53,463 bases of DNA from Chitinophagales bacterium (lineage in GTDB: Bacteria; Bacteroidota; Bacteroidia; Chitinophagales; Chitinophagaceae), in NCBI GenBank assembly GCA_021323755.1, contig JAJPKJ010000073.1, forward strand, positions 1-53,463, read 5' to 3'. Numbering within the stretch: position 1 is the stretch's first letter; each line of letters opens with the position of its first letter. Made by a program: the position numbers and the translations under genes. Below the pieces are notes generated by a model that worked only from the letters and a program-made list of their open reading frames with translations, searched no databases and was not told the DNA's origin. Below are positions 45,360-53,463 of this stretch, in pieces.

Positions 45360-45893
45360 ATGACCAAAGATCAAAAAAACGAAGTGATTGAAGTGTTGAA
45401 AGATAAATTCTCTCAATACAATAACTTTTATGTTACCAACACAGAATCTTTAACTGTGGAACAGGTTGGTAAACTTCGACGCATTTGCTTCAGTAAGAAA
45501 GTGGAAATGAGGGTAGCCAAGAATACACTCATCAAAAAAGCTTTGGAAAGTTTAAACGGTGATAAATATGCCAATGTCTATGAATCGTTGAATGGCGTTA
45601 CCGCTTTATTATTTTCAGAGAGTGCTAAAGATCCGGCGTTGATCCTGACGACTTTCCGCAAGGATTCCAATCAGGATAAACCTGTGCTGAAAGCAGCTTT
45701 CATTGATGGCGATGTTTTTGCCGGTGATGATCAGTTGAAAGTACTGACCACATTGAAGAGCAAACAGGACCTCATCGGAGAGATCATTGGATTGTTACAA
45801 TCGCCAGCAAAAAATGTGATCAGTGCCCTGAATGCTGGAAACAAACTGGCAGGATTGATAAAGGCCCTGGAAGAAAGAGCCGCGGCAAATTAA
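45360..45893 (+). CDS. rplJ: Ribosomal protein uL10
   Basis: 177 residues. The N-terminal KLRRICFSKKVEMRVAKNTLIKKAL is the rRNA-binding part and the C-terminal helix (LAGLIKALEERAA) anchors L7/L12 dimers. Size and order fit the family. Confidence 0.96.
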   Translation: MTKDQKNEVIEVLKDKFSQYNNFYVTNTESLTVEQVGKLRRICFSKKVEMRVAKNTLIKKALESLNGDKYANVYESLNGVTALLFSESAKDPALILTTFRKDSNQDKPVLKAAFIDGDVFAGDDQLKVLTTLKSKQDLIGEIIGLLQSPAKNVISALNAGNKLAGLIKALEERAAAN

Positions 45894-46026
45894 TTGAACA
45901 GAATAAAAATATTCAATTGCCCGTGTTTTTTTTAAATTAGGCAATTGTCGAATTTTCGCATTAAAACAATTTTTTTAAACTATCCGCCGGAGTCAAAAAC
46001 TGTGAAGGCGGGAAAAATTAACAAAC

Positions 46027-46407
46027 ATGGCAGACCTAAAATCATTCGCAGAACAGTTAGTAGGATTAACTGTAAAAGAAGTAAACGAATTAGCTAAAAT
46101 CTTAAAAGAAGAATACGGCATTGAACCGGCTGCTGCTGCAGTGGCTGTTGCTGCTGGTCCGGCTGCTGGTGCTGGCGCTCCTGCTGCTGAAGAAAAAACG
46201 GCTTTTAACGTAATTTTGAAAAGCGGCGGCGCAAACAAACTTAATGTGGTTAAGATCGTAAAAGATCTGACTGGTTTAGGTTTGAAAGAAGCTAAGGACC
46301 TGGTTGACGGCGCTCCAAAACCGATCAAAGAAGGTATCAGCAAAGCTGATGCTGAAGGAATCCTGGCTAAATTGAAAGAAGCTGGCGCTGACGTTGAAAT
46401 TCAATAA
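46027..46407 (+). CDS. rplL: Ribosomal protein bL12 (L7/L12)
   Basis: 126 residues. A helical N-terminal dimer domain, an Ala/Gly/Pro hinge ([20 protein letters not shown]) and the C-terminal GTPase-contacting domain with [20 protein letters not shown] and [21 protein letters not shown] are all seen. It follows rplJ by 133 bases that contain a possible hairpin (CAATTGCC with GGCAATTG, about 45914-45947). Confidence 0.96.
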   Translation: MADLKSFAEQLVGLTVKEVNELAKILKEEYGIEPAAAAVAVAAGPAAGAGAPAAEEKTAFNVILKSGGANKLNVVKIVKDLTGLGLKEAKDLVDGAPKPIKEGISKADAEGILAKLKEAGADVEIQ

Positions 46408-46434
46408 GAATTGGCTTTTTCCTGAATACATTGA

Positions 46435-46457
46435 CCCCGCGTTTCGCGGGGTTTTTT
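46435..46457 (+). terminator. Terminator after rplL
   Basis: CCCCGCG (46435-46441) pairs with CGCGGGG (46445-46451), followed by six T. Confidence 0.9.
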
Positions 46458-46486
46458 CGGTTTCCACAGATGGGTAATAAGTTTTA

Positions 46487-46516
46487 TTGTTAATTGATCA
46501 TTATTACCTAACTTTG
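46487..46516 (+). promoter_or_regulatory. Promoter of rpoB
   Basis: TTG at 46487-46489 and TAACTTTG at 46509-46516 with a 19-base spacer match the Bacteroidota -33/-7 pattern very well. It lies right after the rplL terminator and gives rpoB a leader of about 160 bases. Confidence 0.75.
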
Positions 46517-46596
46517 CAGTCCGTTTTTTGTAAGTGCGCATTACAAAAACTTCAATCACTTAATGACTAAAAAAGCTTGACTATTACTGAATAATC

Positions 46597-46630
46597 AACC
46601 GGGTACTAAAAGTTCCCTGGCTTTTTTTTG
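46597..46630 (+). promoter_or_regulatory. Possible attenuator in the rpoB leader
   Basis: An imperfect stem of about CCGGGTAC with GTTCCCTGG (46599-46620) is directly followed by a run of T at 46622-46629, 55 bases before the rpoB start. This is the form of an intrinsic terminator inside a leader. Stem stability is modest. Confidence 0.45.
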
Positions 46631-46684
46631 TATAGATTGAAAGACGATCATTAGTTCGAATAAATTAAACCGGTCTTAATCAAT

Positions 46685-49600
46685 ATGTCTTCAACAAAAT
46701 TACACCACAGGATCAATTTCGGTAAAATCAAACATCTTGCCGAAACTCCTGATCTACTCGAAGTACAGATTCAATCATTCAAAGAATTTTTCCAGTTGGA
46801 AACAACGCCCGACAAACGCAATATCGAAGGTTTGTTCAGGGTGTTCAAAGAAAATTTTCCGATCACGGATACGCGAAATATTTTCATGCTGGAGTTTCTT
46901 GATTATTTCATTGACCCGCCTCGTTACACCATTGAAGAATGTATGGAACGTGGATTGACTTACGCTGTTCCGCTCAAAGCAAAATTGCGTTTGAGTTGTA
47001 ACGATGAAGAACACGTGGATTTTCAAACCATCGTTCAGGATGTATTCCTGGGCAATATTCCTTATATGACCCCGCGCGGGACATTCGTGATCAACGGCGC
47101 TGAACGCGTGGTTGTTTCGCAATTGCATCGTTCCCCCGGTGTGTTCTTCGGTCAATCCATCCATCCAAACGGAACAAAAATCTATTCTGCACGCGTCATT
47201 CCTTTCAAAGGAGCGTGGATGGAATTTGCCACAGACATTAACAATGTAATGTTTGCCTATATTGATCGCAAGAAAAAATTCCCGGTAACAACATTACTTC
47301 GTTCCATCGGCTACGAAACGGATAAAGATATTCTTGAGTTGTTTGGTATGGCAGATGAAGTGAAAGTGGATAAAAAAACATTACAAAAATATATCGGAAG
47401 AAAATTAGCAGCTCGTGTCTTAAGAACATGGGTTGAAGATTTTGTTGACGAAGATACCGGCGAAGTGGTTTCTATTGAACGCAACGAAGTGGTGCTTGAA
47501 CGCGATACCATCTTAGATGAAGAAGCGATCAGCATGGTTGTTGAAATGGATATAAAAAGTATTTTCATTCAACGCGAAGATGTCGGGGGTGATTATGCGA
47601 TCATCTACAACACGCTCAATAAAGACACTTCCAATTCTGAATTGGAAGCCGTTCAACATATCTATCGCCAATTGCGCGGCGCTGATGCTCCGGATAACGA
47701 AACAGCACGCGGCATCATTGACAAATTATTCTTCAGCGATAAAAGATATGATCTTGGTGAAGTTGGTCGCTATAAGATCAATCGCAAATTAGGATTGAAC
47801 CAACCCCTGGATCAGAAAACACTGACCAAAGAAGATATGATCGAGATCATTAAGTATTTGGTTCGTTTGACAAATGCAAAAGCAGAAATTGATGATATCG
47901 ATCATTTAAGTAATCGTCGCGTTCGTACTGTGGGTGAACAATTGTATGCCCAGTTTGGTGTTGGTCTTGCCCGTATGGCAAGAACGATCCGTGAAAGAAT
48001 GAATGTTCGCGATAATGAAGTATTCACTCCCGTTGACCTGATCAACGCCAGAACATTGTCTTCTGTCATCAACTCATTCTTCGGTACTTCCCAATTGTCT
48101 CAATTCCTGGATCAGACAAATCCATTGAGTGAGATAACACATAAGCGTCGTATCTCTGCACTCGGACCCGGTGGTTTAAGCCGTGAGCGTGCAGGTTTTG
48201 AAGTACGTGACGTGCATTATTCTCACTACGGCCGTTTGTGTACAATTGAAACACCGGAAGGACCCAATATCGGTTTGATCTCTACACTTTGTGTTCATGC
48301 AAAAATCAATGAAATGGGTTTCATCGAAACTCCATATCATAAAGTGCATGATGGAAAGGTCGATTTGAAAAGATTGACTTACCTCAGTGCAGAAGAAGAA
48401 GACATTGCAAAGATCGCCCAGGCAAATGTGCCGCTTGACGATAAAGGCAATTTCAAAGAAGAAAAGATCACTTCCCGTCAGACCGGTGACTTCCCGATCC
48501 TTGACAAGAACGAAGTGGAATATATGGATGTTGCGCCCAACCAGATCGTTGGATTGAGTGCATCCTTGATTCCATTTCTTGAACATGATGATGCCAACCG
48601 TGCCTTGATGGGTTCAAACATGCAACGCCAGGCTGTTCCTTTGATCCGCCCAGAAATGCCGATCGTAGGGACCGGACTTGAAGCGAAAGCTGCACGCGAT
48701 GCGCGTATTCAGATTCACTCTGAAGGTGAAGGCGTAATTGAATTTGTTGACGCCAATGAAATTCATGTTCGTTACGACAGAAACGAAACTCAAAAATTGG
48801 TAAGCTTTGAAGAAGATCTGAAGATCTACAAGCTCACTAAATTCATAAAAACAAACCAGGAGACCTGCATTAATCTTAAACCTGCAGTAAAAAAAGGACA
48901 GCATGTTAAAGAAGGGGATTTCCTGACCGAAGGCTATGCGGTGCAAGCGGGTGAGATGGCACTGGGTCGCAATCTTAAAGTGGCGTTCATGCCATGGAAA
49001 GGTTACAACTTTGAAGATGCGATCGTGATCAGTGAAAAAGTTGTCCGTGAAGACCTGTTCACTTCAGTGCATATTTCTGAATACGAATTAGAAGTGCGCG
49101 ATACAAAACTGGGTGAAGAAGAATTGACTCCGGATATTCCAAACGTTTCTGAGGAAGCGACAAAAGATCTGGATGAGAACGGGATCATTCGTGTTGGTGC
49201 GCAAATAAAAGAAGGCGATATTTTGATTGGAAAGATCACCCCAAAAGGAGAGAGCGATCCAACACCGGAAGAAAAATTATTGCGCGCGATATTCGGTGAT
49301 AAAGCCGGCGATGCTAAAGACGCCTCTTTAAAAGCACCGAGTGGAACGGAAGGTGTCGTGATCAGCAAGAAATTATTTCAACGCGCGAAAAAAGATAAGA
49401 ATGCAAAAGTGCGTGAAAAGACAGTTCTTGATAAAATAGAAAAAATTCATGAAAAGAATGTTTCTGATTTGATGGAAGTGTTGATCAGCAAATTGCAGGT
49501 ATTATTAAAAGATCATACTTCAGCTGGTGTTAACAATAATTTCGGCGAAGTACTGATCGGCAAAGGCGCTAAGTTCACTGCAAAAAACCTGACCGGTATT

Positions 49601-50488
49601 GATTACCTCAATGTCAATCCCCTGGGATGGACAGGTGATGCAAAAACGGATGAACTTATCAATGTCCTGCTGCATAACTACAGCATCAAATACAACGAGG
49701 AACTAGGTAGATACAAGAGAGAAAAATTCAACATTTCCATCGGGGATGAATTACCTGCTGGTGTGTTGAAACTGGCAAAAGTTTATCTGGCCGTAAAACG
49801 TAAGTTGAAAGTGGGAGATAAGATGGCTGGTCGTCATGGTAACAAAGGTATCGTAGCCAAGATCGTTCGTGCAGAAGACATGCCTTTCCTTGAGGATGGA
49901 ACTCCGGTAGACGTTGTATTGAACCCGCTTGGTGTGCCTTCACGTATGAACCTCGGCCAGATCTATGAAACAGTTCTTGGCTGGGCTGGTGAAAAATTAG
50001 GGTTGAAATTTGCAACGCCGATTTTTGACGGAGCTTCCGTGGAAGAAATTGCAGAACACATCGAAAGAGCCGGATTGCCAAGTTTCGGTCATACCTACTT
50101 ATATGATGGTGAAACCGGTGATCGCTTTGACCAAAAAGCGACCGTAGGTATCATCTATATCATCAAGTTGCACCATATGGTCGATGATAAAATGCACGCA
50201 AGAAGTATCGGACCTTACAGTTTGATCACGCAGCAACCGCTCGGTGGTAAGGCTCAGTTTGGAGGACAGCGTTTTGGTGAAATGGAAGTTTGGGCGCTTG
50301 AAGCTTATGGCGCATCAAATATTTTGCAGGAATTGCTGACCTTAAAATCTGATGATATCATCGGTCGTGCAAAAACTTACGAATCTATCGTGAAGGGAGA
50401 TAATATCCCACGCGCAGGCGTTCCGGAATCATTCAATGTGTTGGTGCATGAATTAAGAGGTCTGGGATTGGATTTGAAGTTTGATTAA
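46685..50488 (+). CDS. rpoB: RNA polymerase beta subunit
   Basis: 1267 residues, the usual size in Bacteroidota. The rifampicin region reads [34 protein letters not shown]-like in order, with wild-type residues at the commonly mutated Gln, Asp, His and Ser places as far as seen. The catalytic-face motifs [15 protein letters not shown] and the C-terminal [24 protein letters not shown] are intact. It has its own promoter and leader. It ends 30 bases before a strong terminator and is not followed by rpoC, which is unusual. Confidence 0.98.
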   Translation: MSSTKLHHRINFGKIKHLAETPDLLEVQIQSFKEFFQLETTPDKRNIEGLFRVFKENFPITDTRNIFMLEFLDYFIDPPRYTIEECMERGLTYAVPLKAKLRLSCNDEEHVDFQTIVQDVFLGNIPYMTPRGTFVINGAERVVVSQLHRSPGVFFGQSIHPNGTKIYSARVIPFKGAWMEFATDINNVMFAYIDRKKKFPVTTLLRSIGYETDKDILELFGMADEVKVDKKTLQKYIGRKLAARVLRTWVEDFVDEDTGEVVSIERNEVVLERDTILDEEAISMVVEMDIKSIFIQREDVGGDYAIIYNTLNKDTSNSELEAVQHIYRQLRGADAPDNETARGIIDKLFFSDKRYDLGEVGRYKINRKLGLNQPLDQKTLTKEDMIEIIKYLVRLTNAKAEIDDIDHLSNRRVRTVGEQLYAQFGVGLARMARTIRERMNVRDNEVFTPVDLINARTLSSVINSFFGTSQLSQFLDQTNPLSEITHKRRISALGPGGLSRERAGFEVRDVHYSHYGRLCTIETPEGPNIGLISTLCVHAKINEMGFIETPYHKVHDGKVDLKRLTYLSAEEEDIAKIAQANVPLDDKGNFKEEKITSRQTGDFPILDKNEVEYMDVAPNQIVGLSASLIPFLEHDDANRALMGSNMQRQAVPLIRPEMPIVGTGLEAKAARDARIQIHSEGEGVIEFVDANEIHVRYDRNETQKLVSFEEDLKIYKLTKFIKTNQETCINLKPAVKKGQHVKEGDFLTEGYAVQAGEMALGRNLKVAFMPWKGYNFEDAIVISEKVVREDLFTSVHISEYELEVRDTKLGEEELTPDIPNVSEEATKDLDENGIIRVGAQIKEGDILIGKITPKGESDPTPEEKLLRAIFGDKAGDAKDASLKAPSGTEGVVISKKLFQRAKKDKNAKVREKTVLDKIEKIHEKNVSDLMEVLISKLQVLLKDHTSAGVNNNFGEVLIGKGAKFTAKNLTGIDYLNVNPLGWTGDAKTDELINVLLHNYSIKYNEELGRYKREKFNISIGDELPAGVLKLAKVYLAVKRKLKVGDKMAGRHGNKGIVAKIVRAEDMPFLEDGTPVDVVLNPLGVPSRMNLGQIYETVLGWAGEKLGLKFATPIFDGASVEEIAEHIERAGLPSFGHTYLYDGETGDRFDQKATVGIIYIIKLHHMVDDKMHARSIGPYSLITQQPLGGKAQFGGQRFGEMEVWALEAYGASNILQELLTLKSDDIIGRAKTYESIVKGDNIPRAGVPESFNVLVHELRGLGLDLKFD

Positions 50489-50517
50489 TTGACTCCGCTA
50501 ACTGATGAATAATATAT

Positions 50518-50547
50518 AAGTCACGCTTTTGGGCGTGACTTTTTTTT
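50518..50547 (+). terminator. Strong terminator directly after rpoB
   Basis: AAGTCACGC (50518-50526) pairs with GCGTGACTT (50533-50541), followed by eight T. It is a textbook intrinsic terminator and ends the rpoB transcript where rpoC would be expected. Confidence 0.92.
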
Positions 50548-50583
50548 GCTGCATCGCACCGCATTTTAAATGCAATTCATCCT

Positions 50584-50973
50584 TCAGGATTTTTTCGTCA
50601 CGCCTATAAAAATAAGTAGCCAGCCGGCAATAAAAAAAGTGCCGCCAAAAGGGGTGATGATGCCGATCTTGTCAAATCCCGTTATATCATAAATGCGCAG
50701 GACGGTGAGGGCATATAAAGAACCAGAAAATAAAATGATGCCCGCGATAAAACAAATACCTGACCACCGCATGAGTTTGTTTGGAAATTTCTCAAACAGA
50801 ATTGCCGTGAACAATAATGCAAATGTGTGATAGAACTGGTAACGCACCCCGGTATCAAAAACGCTTACCGCATCTGCGGGAAGTGTTTCTTTTAATTTAT
50901 GTGCAGCAAACGCTCCCAATAGAACGCACAAGCAGCCTGATATCGCCGCGACGTTTAAAAAAATCTTATTCAT
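50584..50973 (-). CDS. DUF423 small membrane protein
   Basis: 129 residues from the ATG at 50973. Four hydrophobic helices and the motifs GAFAAHKLK and VRYQFYHTFALL are characteristic of the DUF423 (YgdD-like) family of inner-membrane proteins. The function is unknown. The start lies inside the last codons of aroK (8-base overlap), suggesting coupled translation. A TTG at 50988 is a weaker alternative. Confidence 0.88.
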   Translation of the reverse strand: MNKIFLNVAAISGCLCVLLGAFAAHKLKETLPADAVSVFDTGVRYQFYHTFALLFTAILFEKFPNKLMRWSGICFIAGIILFSGSLYALTVLRIYDITGFDKIGIITPFGGTFFIAGWLLIFIGVTKKS

Positions 50974-51472
50974 TATGTAATAGTTCAATGATTGAATTCA
51001 AGGTGGCAGTCTCTTCGTTTATAATAAAATCGGCTTGTTCATAGTACATTTTTCTTTCTCCTAATTTCCGGATAATATAGGTTTTCAATTCAGCGTCACC
51101 GATGGCTTTTATCAACGGCCTTGTTGCACGTTCTTTAAACAATCTTTCTTTTAAAATATTTATGGAAGTGTTGAGCCAGATGACGATCCCATTATCTTTC
51201 ATGAATTCAATATTATTAAAAAAGCAGGGAGTCCCGCCGCCGCAGGAAAGAATGAATTTGTTATGATCGTTCACAATTTCTTCGAGTACTTCTTTTTCTT
51301 TATAGCGAAAAAATCCTTCCCCTTTTTCTGCAAAGATCTTCGAGATGGATTTATTCTCCGTTTCTGTTATCACGGAATCAAGATCAAAAAATGGCAAAGC
51401 CAATTTCTCACCGATCAATTTACCCCAGTGAGTCTTACCCGAACCCATAAAGCCGATCAGAAAAATTTTCAT
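50966..51472 (-). CDS. aroK: Shikimate kinase
   Basis: 168 residues. The P-loop GFMGSGKTHWGK, the DLDS metal and shikimate site, the GEGFFRYKE motif with its Arg, and ILSCGGGTPCF are all present. It phosphorylates shikimate with ATP on the route to chorismate. It follows the acyl-CoA dehydrogenase by 12 bases and overlaps DUF423. Confidence 0.95.
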   Translation of the reverse strand: MKIFLIGFMGSGKTHWGKLIGEKLALPFFDLDSVITETENKSISKIFAEKGEGFFRYKEKEVLEEIVNDHNKFILSCGGGTPCFFNNIEFMKDNGIVIWLNTSINILKERLFKERATRPLIKAIGDAELKTYIIRKLGERKMYYEQADFIINEETATLNSIIELLHNE

Positions 51473-51484
51473 TTGATATTCAAA

Positions 51485-52672
51485 TTATTTAAATGCATTC
51501 AATCCGGTGATATCCATGCCCGTTATTAACAGGTGAACATCATGTGTTCCTTCATAAGTGATCACACTTTCGATATTCATCATATGCCGCATGATGGAAT
51601 ATTCACCGGTGATACCCATGCCACCCAAGATCTGCCGGGCATCACGGGCAATATTGGCGGCTACTTCACAGCCGTTTCGCTTTGCCATCGAAACCTGGGC
51701 CGGAGTAGCTCTCCCTTCATTCATCAATGAACCCAGACGCCAATTCAATAATTGCGCTTTGGTGATCTCGGTGATCATCTCCGCTAATTTTTTTTGCTGC
51801 AACTGAAATCCACCGATCGGCCGGTCAAACTGAATTCTTTCTTTGCTATAGTGCAATGCGGTATCATAACAATCCATCGCTGCGCCGATCGACCCCCAGG
51901 CAATACCGTAGCGTGCTTTTGTTAAACAACTCAGGGGACCTTTCAGTCCTTTTACTTTTGGTAAAATATTTTCTTTAGGAACTTTTACATTGTCAAAAAC
52001 CAGCTCGCCTGTTGCAGAAGCGCGTAAACTCCATTTGCCATGAGTTGTTGGTGTAGTGAAACCTTCCATTCCTCTTTCCACGATCAATCCCTGAATTTCA
52101 CCGTTTTCATTTTTTGCCCAAACGACAGCCACCTGTGAATAAGGCGCATTACTGATCCACATTTTAGAGCCGTTCAAAATCACATACCCATCACCGTTAT
52201 CTTTGAAATTAGAGAGCATGCTTGATGGATCACTTCCATGATTGGGTTCCGTCAGTCCAAAACATCCGAGCCATTCCCCGCTGGCTAACCGGGGAAGATA
52301 TTTTTTTCGTTGTTCCTCACTTCCGTATTCATAAATCGGGAACATCACCAGCGAGCCCTGCACAGAGGCGGTAGAGCGCACGCCACTATCGCCGCGCTCC
52401 AGTTCCTGCATCATTAATCCGTAGCTGATATAATCCAATCCGCCGCCGCCATATTGTTCAGGGATAGTCGGCCCGAAACAACCCAGATCACCGAGTTGCT
52501 TCACAATTTGCTGCGGGAATGCTGCGCGCTGCGCATAATCTTCTATTATGGGCGAAATTTCTTTTTTTACATAATTCCTTACCGATTCGCGAATGAGTTT
52601 GTGTTCTTCTGTCAATAATTCATCTACCAAAAAATAATCCGGACTTTGAAAATTATCTGTTTTTGCAGCCAT
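51485..52672 (-). CDS. Acyl-CoA dehydrogenase, glutaryl-CoA dehydrogenase-like
   Basis: 395 residues from the ATG at 52672; the open frame back to 52750 adds only a Cys/Pro-rich stretch that is not part of the family. Visible marks are GCFGLTEPNHGSDP (FAD and substrate region), NGSKMWISNAP, and the C-terminal VITYEGTHDVHLLITG holding the catalytic Glu in YEGT. The last motif and length resemble glutaryl-CoA dehydrogenases, which oxidise and decarboxylate glutaryl-CoA in lysine and tryptophan breakdown. A plain short-chain acyl-CoA dehydrogenase is the alternative. Confidence 0.88.
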   Translation of the reverse strand: MAAKTDNFQSPDYFLVDELLTEEHKLIRESVRNYVKKEISPIIEDYAQRAAFPQQIVKQLGDLGCFGPTIPEQYGGGGLDYISYGLMMQELERGDSGVRSTASVQGSLVMFPIYEYGSEEQRKKYLPRLASGEWLGCFGLTEPNHGSDPSSMLSNFKDNGDGYVILNGSKMWISNAPYSQVAVVWAKNENGEIQGLIVERGMEGFTTPTTHGKWSLRASATGELVFDNVKVPKENILPKVKGLKGPLSCLTKARYGIAWGSIGAAMDCYDTALHYSKERIQFDRPIGGFQLQQKKLAEMITEITKAQLLNWRLGSLMNEGRATPAQVSMAKRNGCEVAANIARDARQILGGMGITGEYSIMRHMMNIESVITYEGTHDVHLLITGMDITGLNAFK

Positions 52673-52774
52673 GACAAGCGTTTTTAAATTGCCACTAAAG
52701 TAAGGAAAAAAAGATGGAAGACAGCGGTGACAGGATTCCGGATGGAGCAACAGGACATTAGCAGACCAATGCTC

Positions 52775-53463
52775 TCATTTTAACTTTATTTTCCAGGCAA
52801 GGTCAATGCTTATCAAATGTTCGTAGATGAAACGGGATGAATTTGAAAACTGATATATGGTTGGGCGGTATATGAGCCCAATATGAAAATTTTTCTTTAC
52901 TGCATAGTATGATTGGATAATAAAGCCCGCAGCATTGCTCGTCTTTGAAATGGTTGGATTGCTTTGCGGGTCGGCATGCATGACCGACCAATTGTTTCGT
53001 GAAAAATGCAGACCGTAGCCTACAATAATATTTTTTATTTTATGATTATTTGAAATCCCCAGATATGAAGAGCTCATTATTTCATGATCCCCAAAATAAT
53101 CAACACCAACAGGTACCGGTAATAAAAGATCAGTGGCAGCGCCTGCTGTAATATTGATGAATTGCTTGCTGCTGTAATAGTGATCAAGCCCAAGGGATGC
53201 GCCAAAAAAACCGCTATTGATTTTATATTTTTTTTCTTTGTCTGGCCTTAACAGAAAATTATTAAAGTATGGCACCGAAATCTGTAAGAGCCATTTTCCC
53301 TTGTTACTTCGCGGATCATAATGAAAATATTTTTGTAAAATATCCCTTGGGTTAATATAGATTTTATCAGGATATCCATATCGTTTTGGGTTTTTTTTGT
53401 CAATGAAAAACCCAGGCAAAAACCAGGGATAAACATTCAGCCAATATGCGAAAGAGTTTGTTG
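52775..53463 (-). CDS. Outer-membrane beta-barrel-like protein, C-terminal part
   Basis: The frame is open to the window edge, so the start lies beyond 53463; 228 residues are seen. Alternating hydrophobic strands (GKWLLQISVPYF, SGFFGASLGLDHYY, NFHIGLIYRPTIYQF, LISIDLAWKIKL) suggest a beta-barrel. It recalls PorP/SprF-like or other outer-membrane barrel proteins of Bacteroidota, but no signature decides it. It lies 102 bases upstream of the acyl-CoA dehydrogenase on the same strand. Confidence 0.5.
   Translation of the reverse strand, partial: TNSFAYWLNVYPWFLPGFFIDKKNPKRYGYPDKIYINPRDILQKYFHYDPRSNKGKWLLQISVPYFNNFLLRPDKEKKYKINSGFFGASLGLDHYYSSKQFINITAGAATDLLLPVPVGVDYFGDHEIMSSSYLGISNNHKIKNIIVGYGLHFSRNNWSVMHADPQSNPTISKTSNAAGFIIQSYYAVKKNFHIGLIYRPTIYQFSNSSRFIYEHLISIDLAWKIKLK

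Noticed and set aside
46775-49368. Several minus-strand frames inside rpoB
   Set aside because: Codon-bias shadows of rpoB; compositions are not protein-like.

Overview
The window reads as a chromosomal segment of a Bacteroidota bacterium, most likely from the Chitinophagaceae or a related family. Evidence: promoter-like TAnnTTTG boxes, few strong Shine-Dalgarno sites, two adjacent genes of type IX secretion flavour (PorV-like and PorU-like), a TonB-dependent receptor followed by a DUF4249 lipoprotein, and the typical order rpsU - xer - hpf - tRNA-Thr/Tyr/Gly/Thr - tuf - tRNA-Trp - secE - nusG - rplK/A/J/L - rpoB. Family names come from motif recognition by eye; no database search was run.

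Layout. 1-860: end of an AbgB-like M20 amidohydrolase and a VOC-fold protein. 861-4460: an AT-rich accessory island. It holds a decayed IS3-type transposase with an in-frame TGA, then three tightly packed genes: a RiboL-PSP-type HEPN protein, a small SinR/Cas2-like protein and a DUF4935-type PIN nuclease with a C-terminal zinc ribbon. The island ends shortly before a tRNA-Gln gene. This is the best candidate for an undescribed system. 4670-16246: a nitrogen-storage neighbourhood with cyanophycin synthetase, a Tat-exported PLP enzyme, an APC amino acid permease, an SDR, a lipoprotein, an alpha/beta hydrolase, cyanophycinase and a Tat-exported GH125 mannosidase. 16344-24118: tyrS, then the PorV-like/PorU-like pair. 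24157-30485: a co-directional cluster with an SGNH hydrolase, a carbamoyltransferase, DUF5989, SxtJ-like, a polytopic membrane protein and a radical SAM/SPASM protein. It looks like a carbamoylation/surface-modification module. 30492-32137: a Gfo/Idh/MocA oxidoreductase and riboflavin synthase.

32187-50547: the translation/transcription backbone. Three oddities stand out. tuf carries a single-base deletion that splits EF-Tu. The usual nusG-rplK junction is opened by about 5.5 kb carrying a GT14 glycosyltransferase, a lysine/alanine/proline-rich histone-like protein, DUF4249 and a TonB receptor. rpoB is followed at once by a strong terminator and convergent genes, not by rpoC. 50584-53463: DUF423, shikimate kinase, an acyl-CoA dehydrogenase of glutaryl-CoA type and the 3' part of an outer-membrane-like protein, all on the minus strand.

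How the genes fit together: CphA and CphB would make and break the arginine/aspartate polymer cyanophycin, and the neighbouring permease and PLP enzyme could handle amino acids, though this link is only positional. The PorU/PorV-like pair suggests export and surface attachment of proteins. The HEPN/PIN island looks like an RNA-targeting defence or toxin module acquired by transfer.
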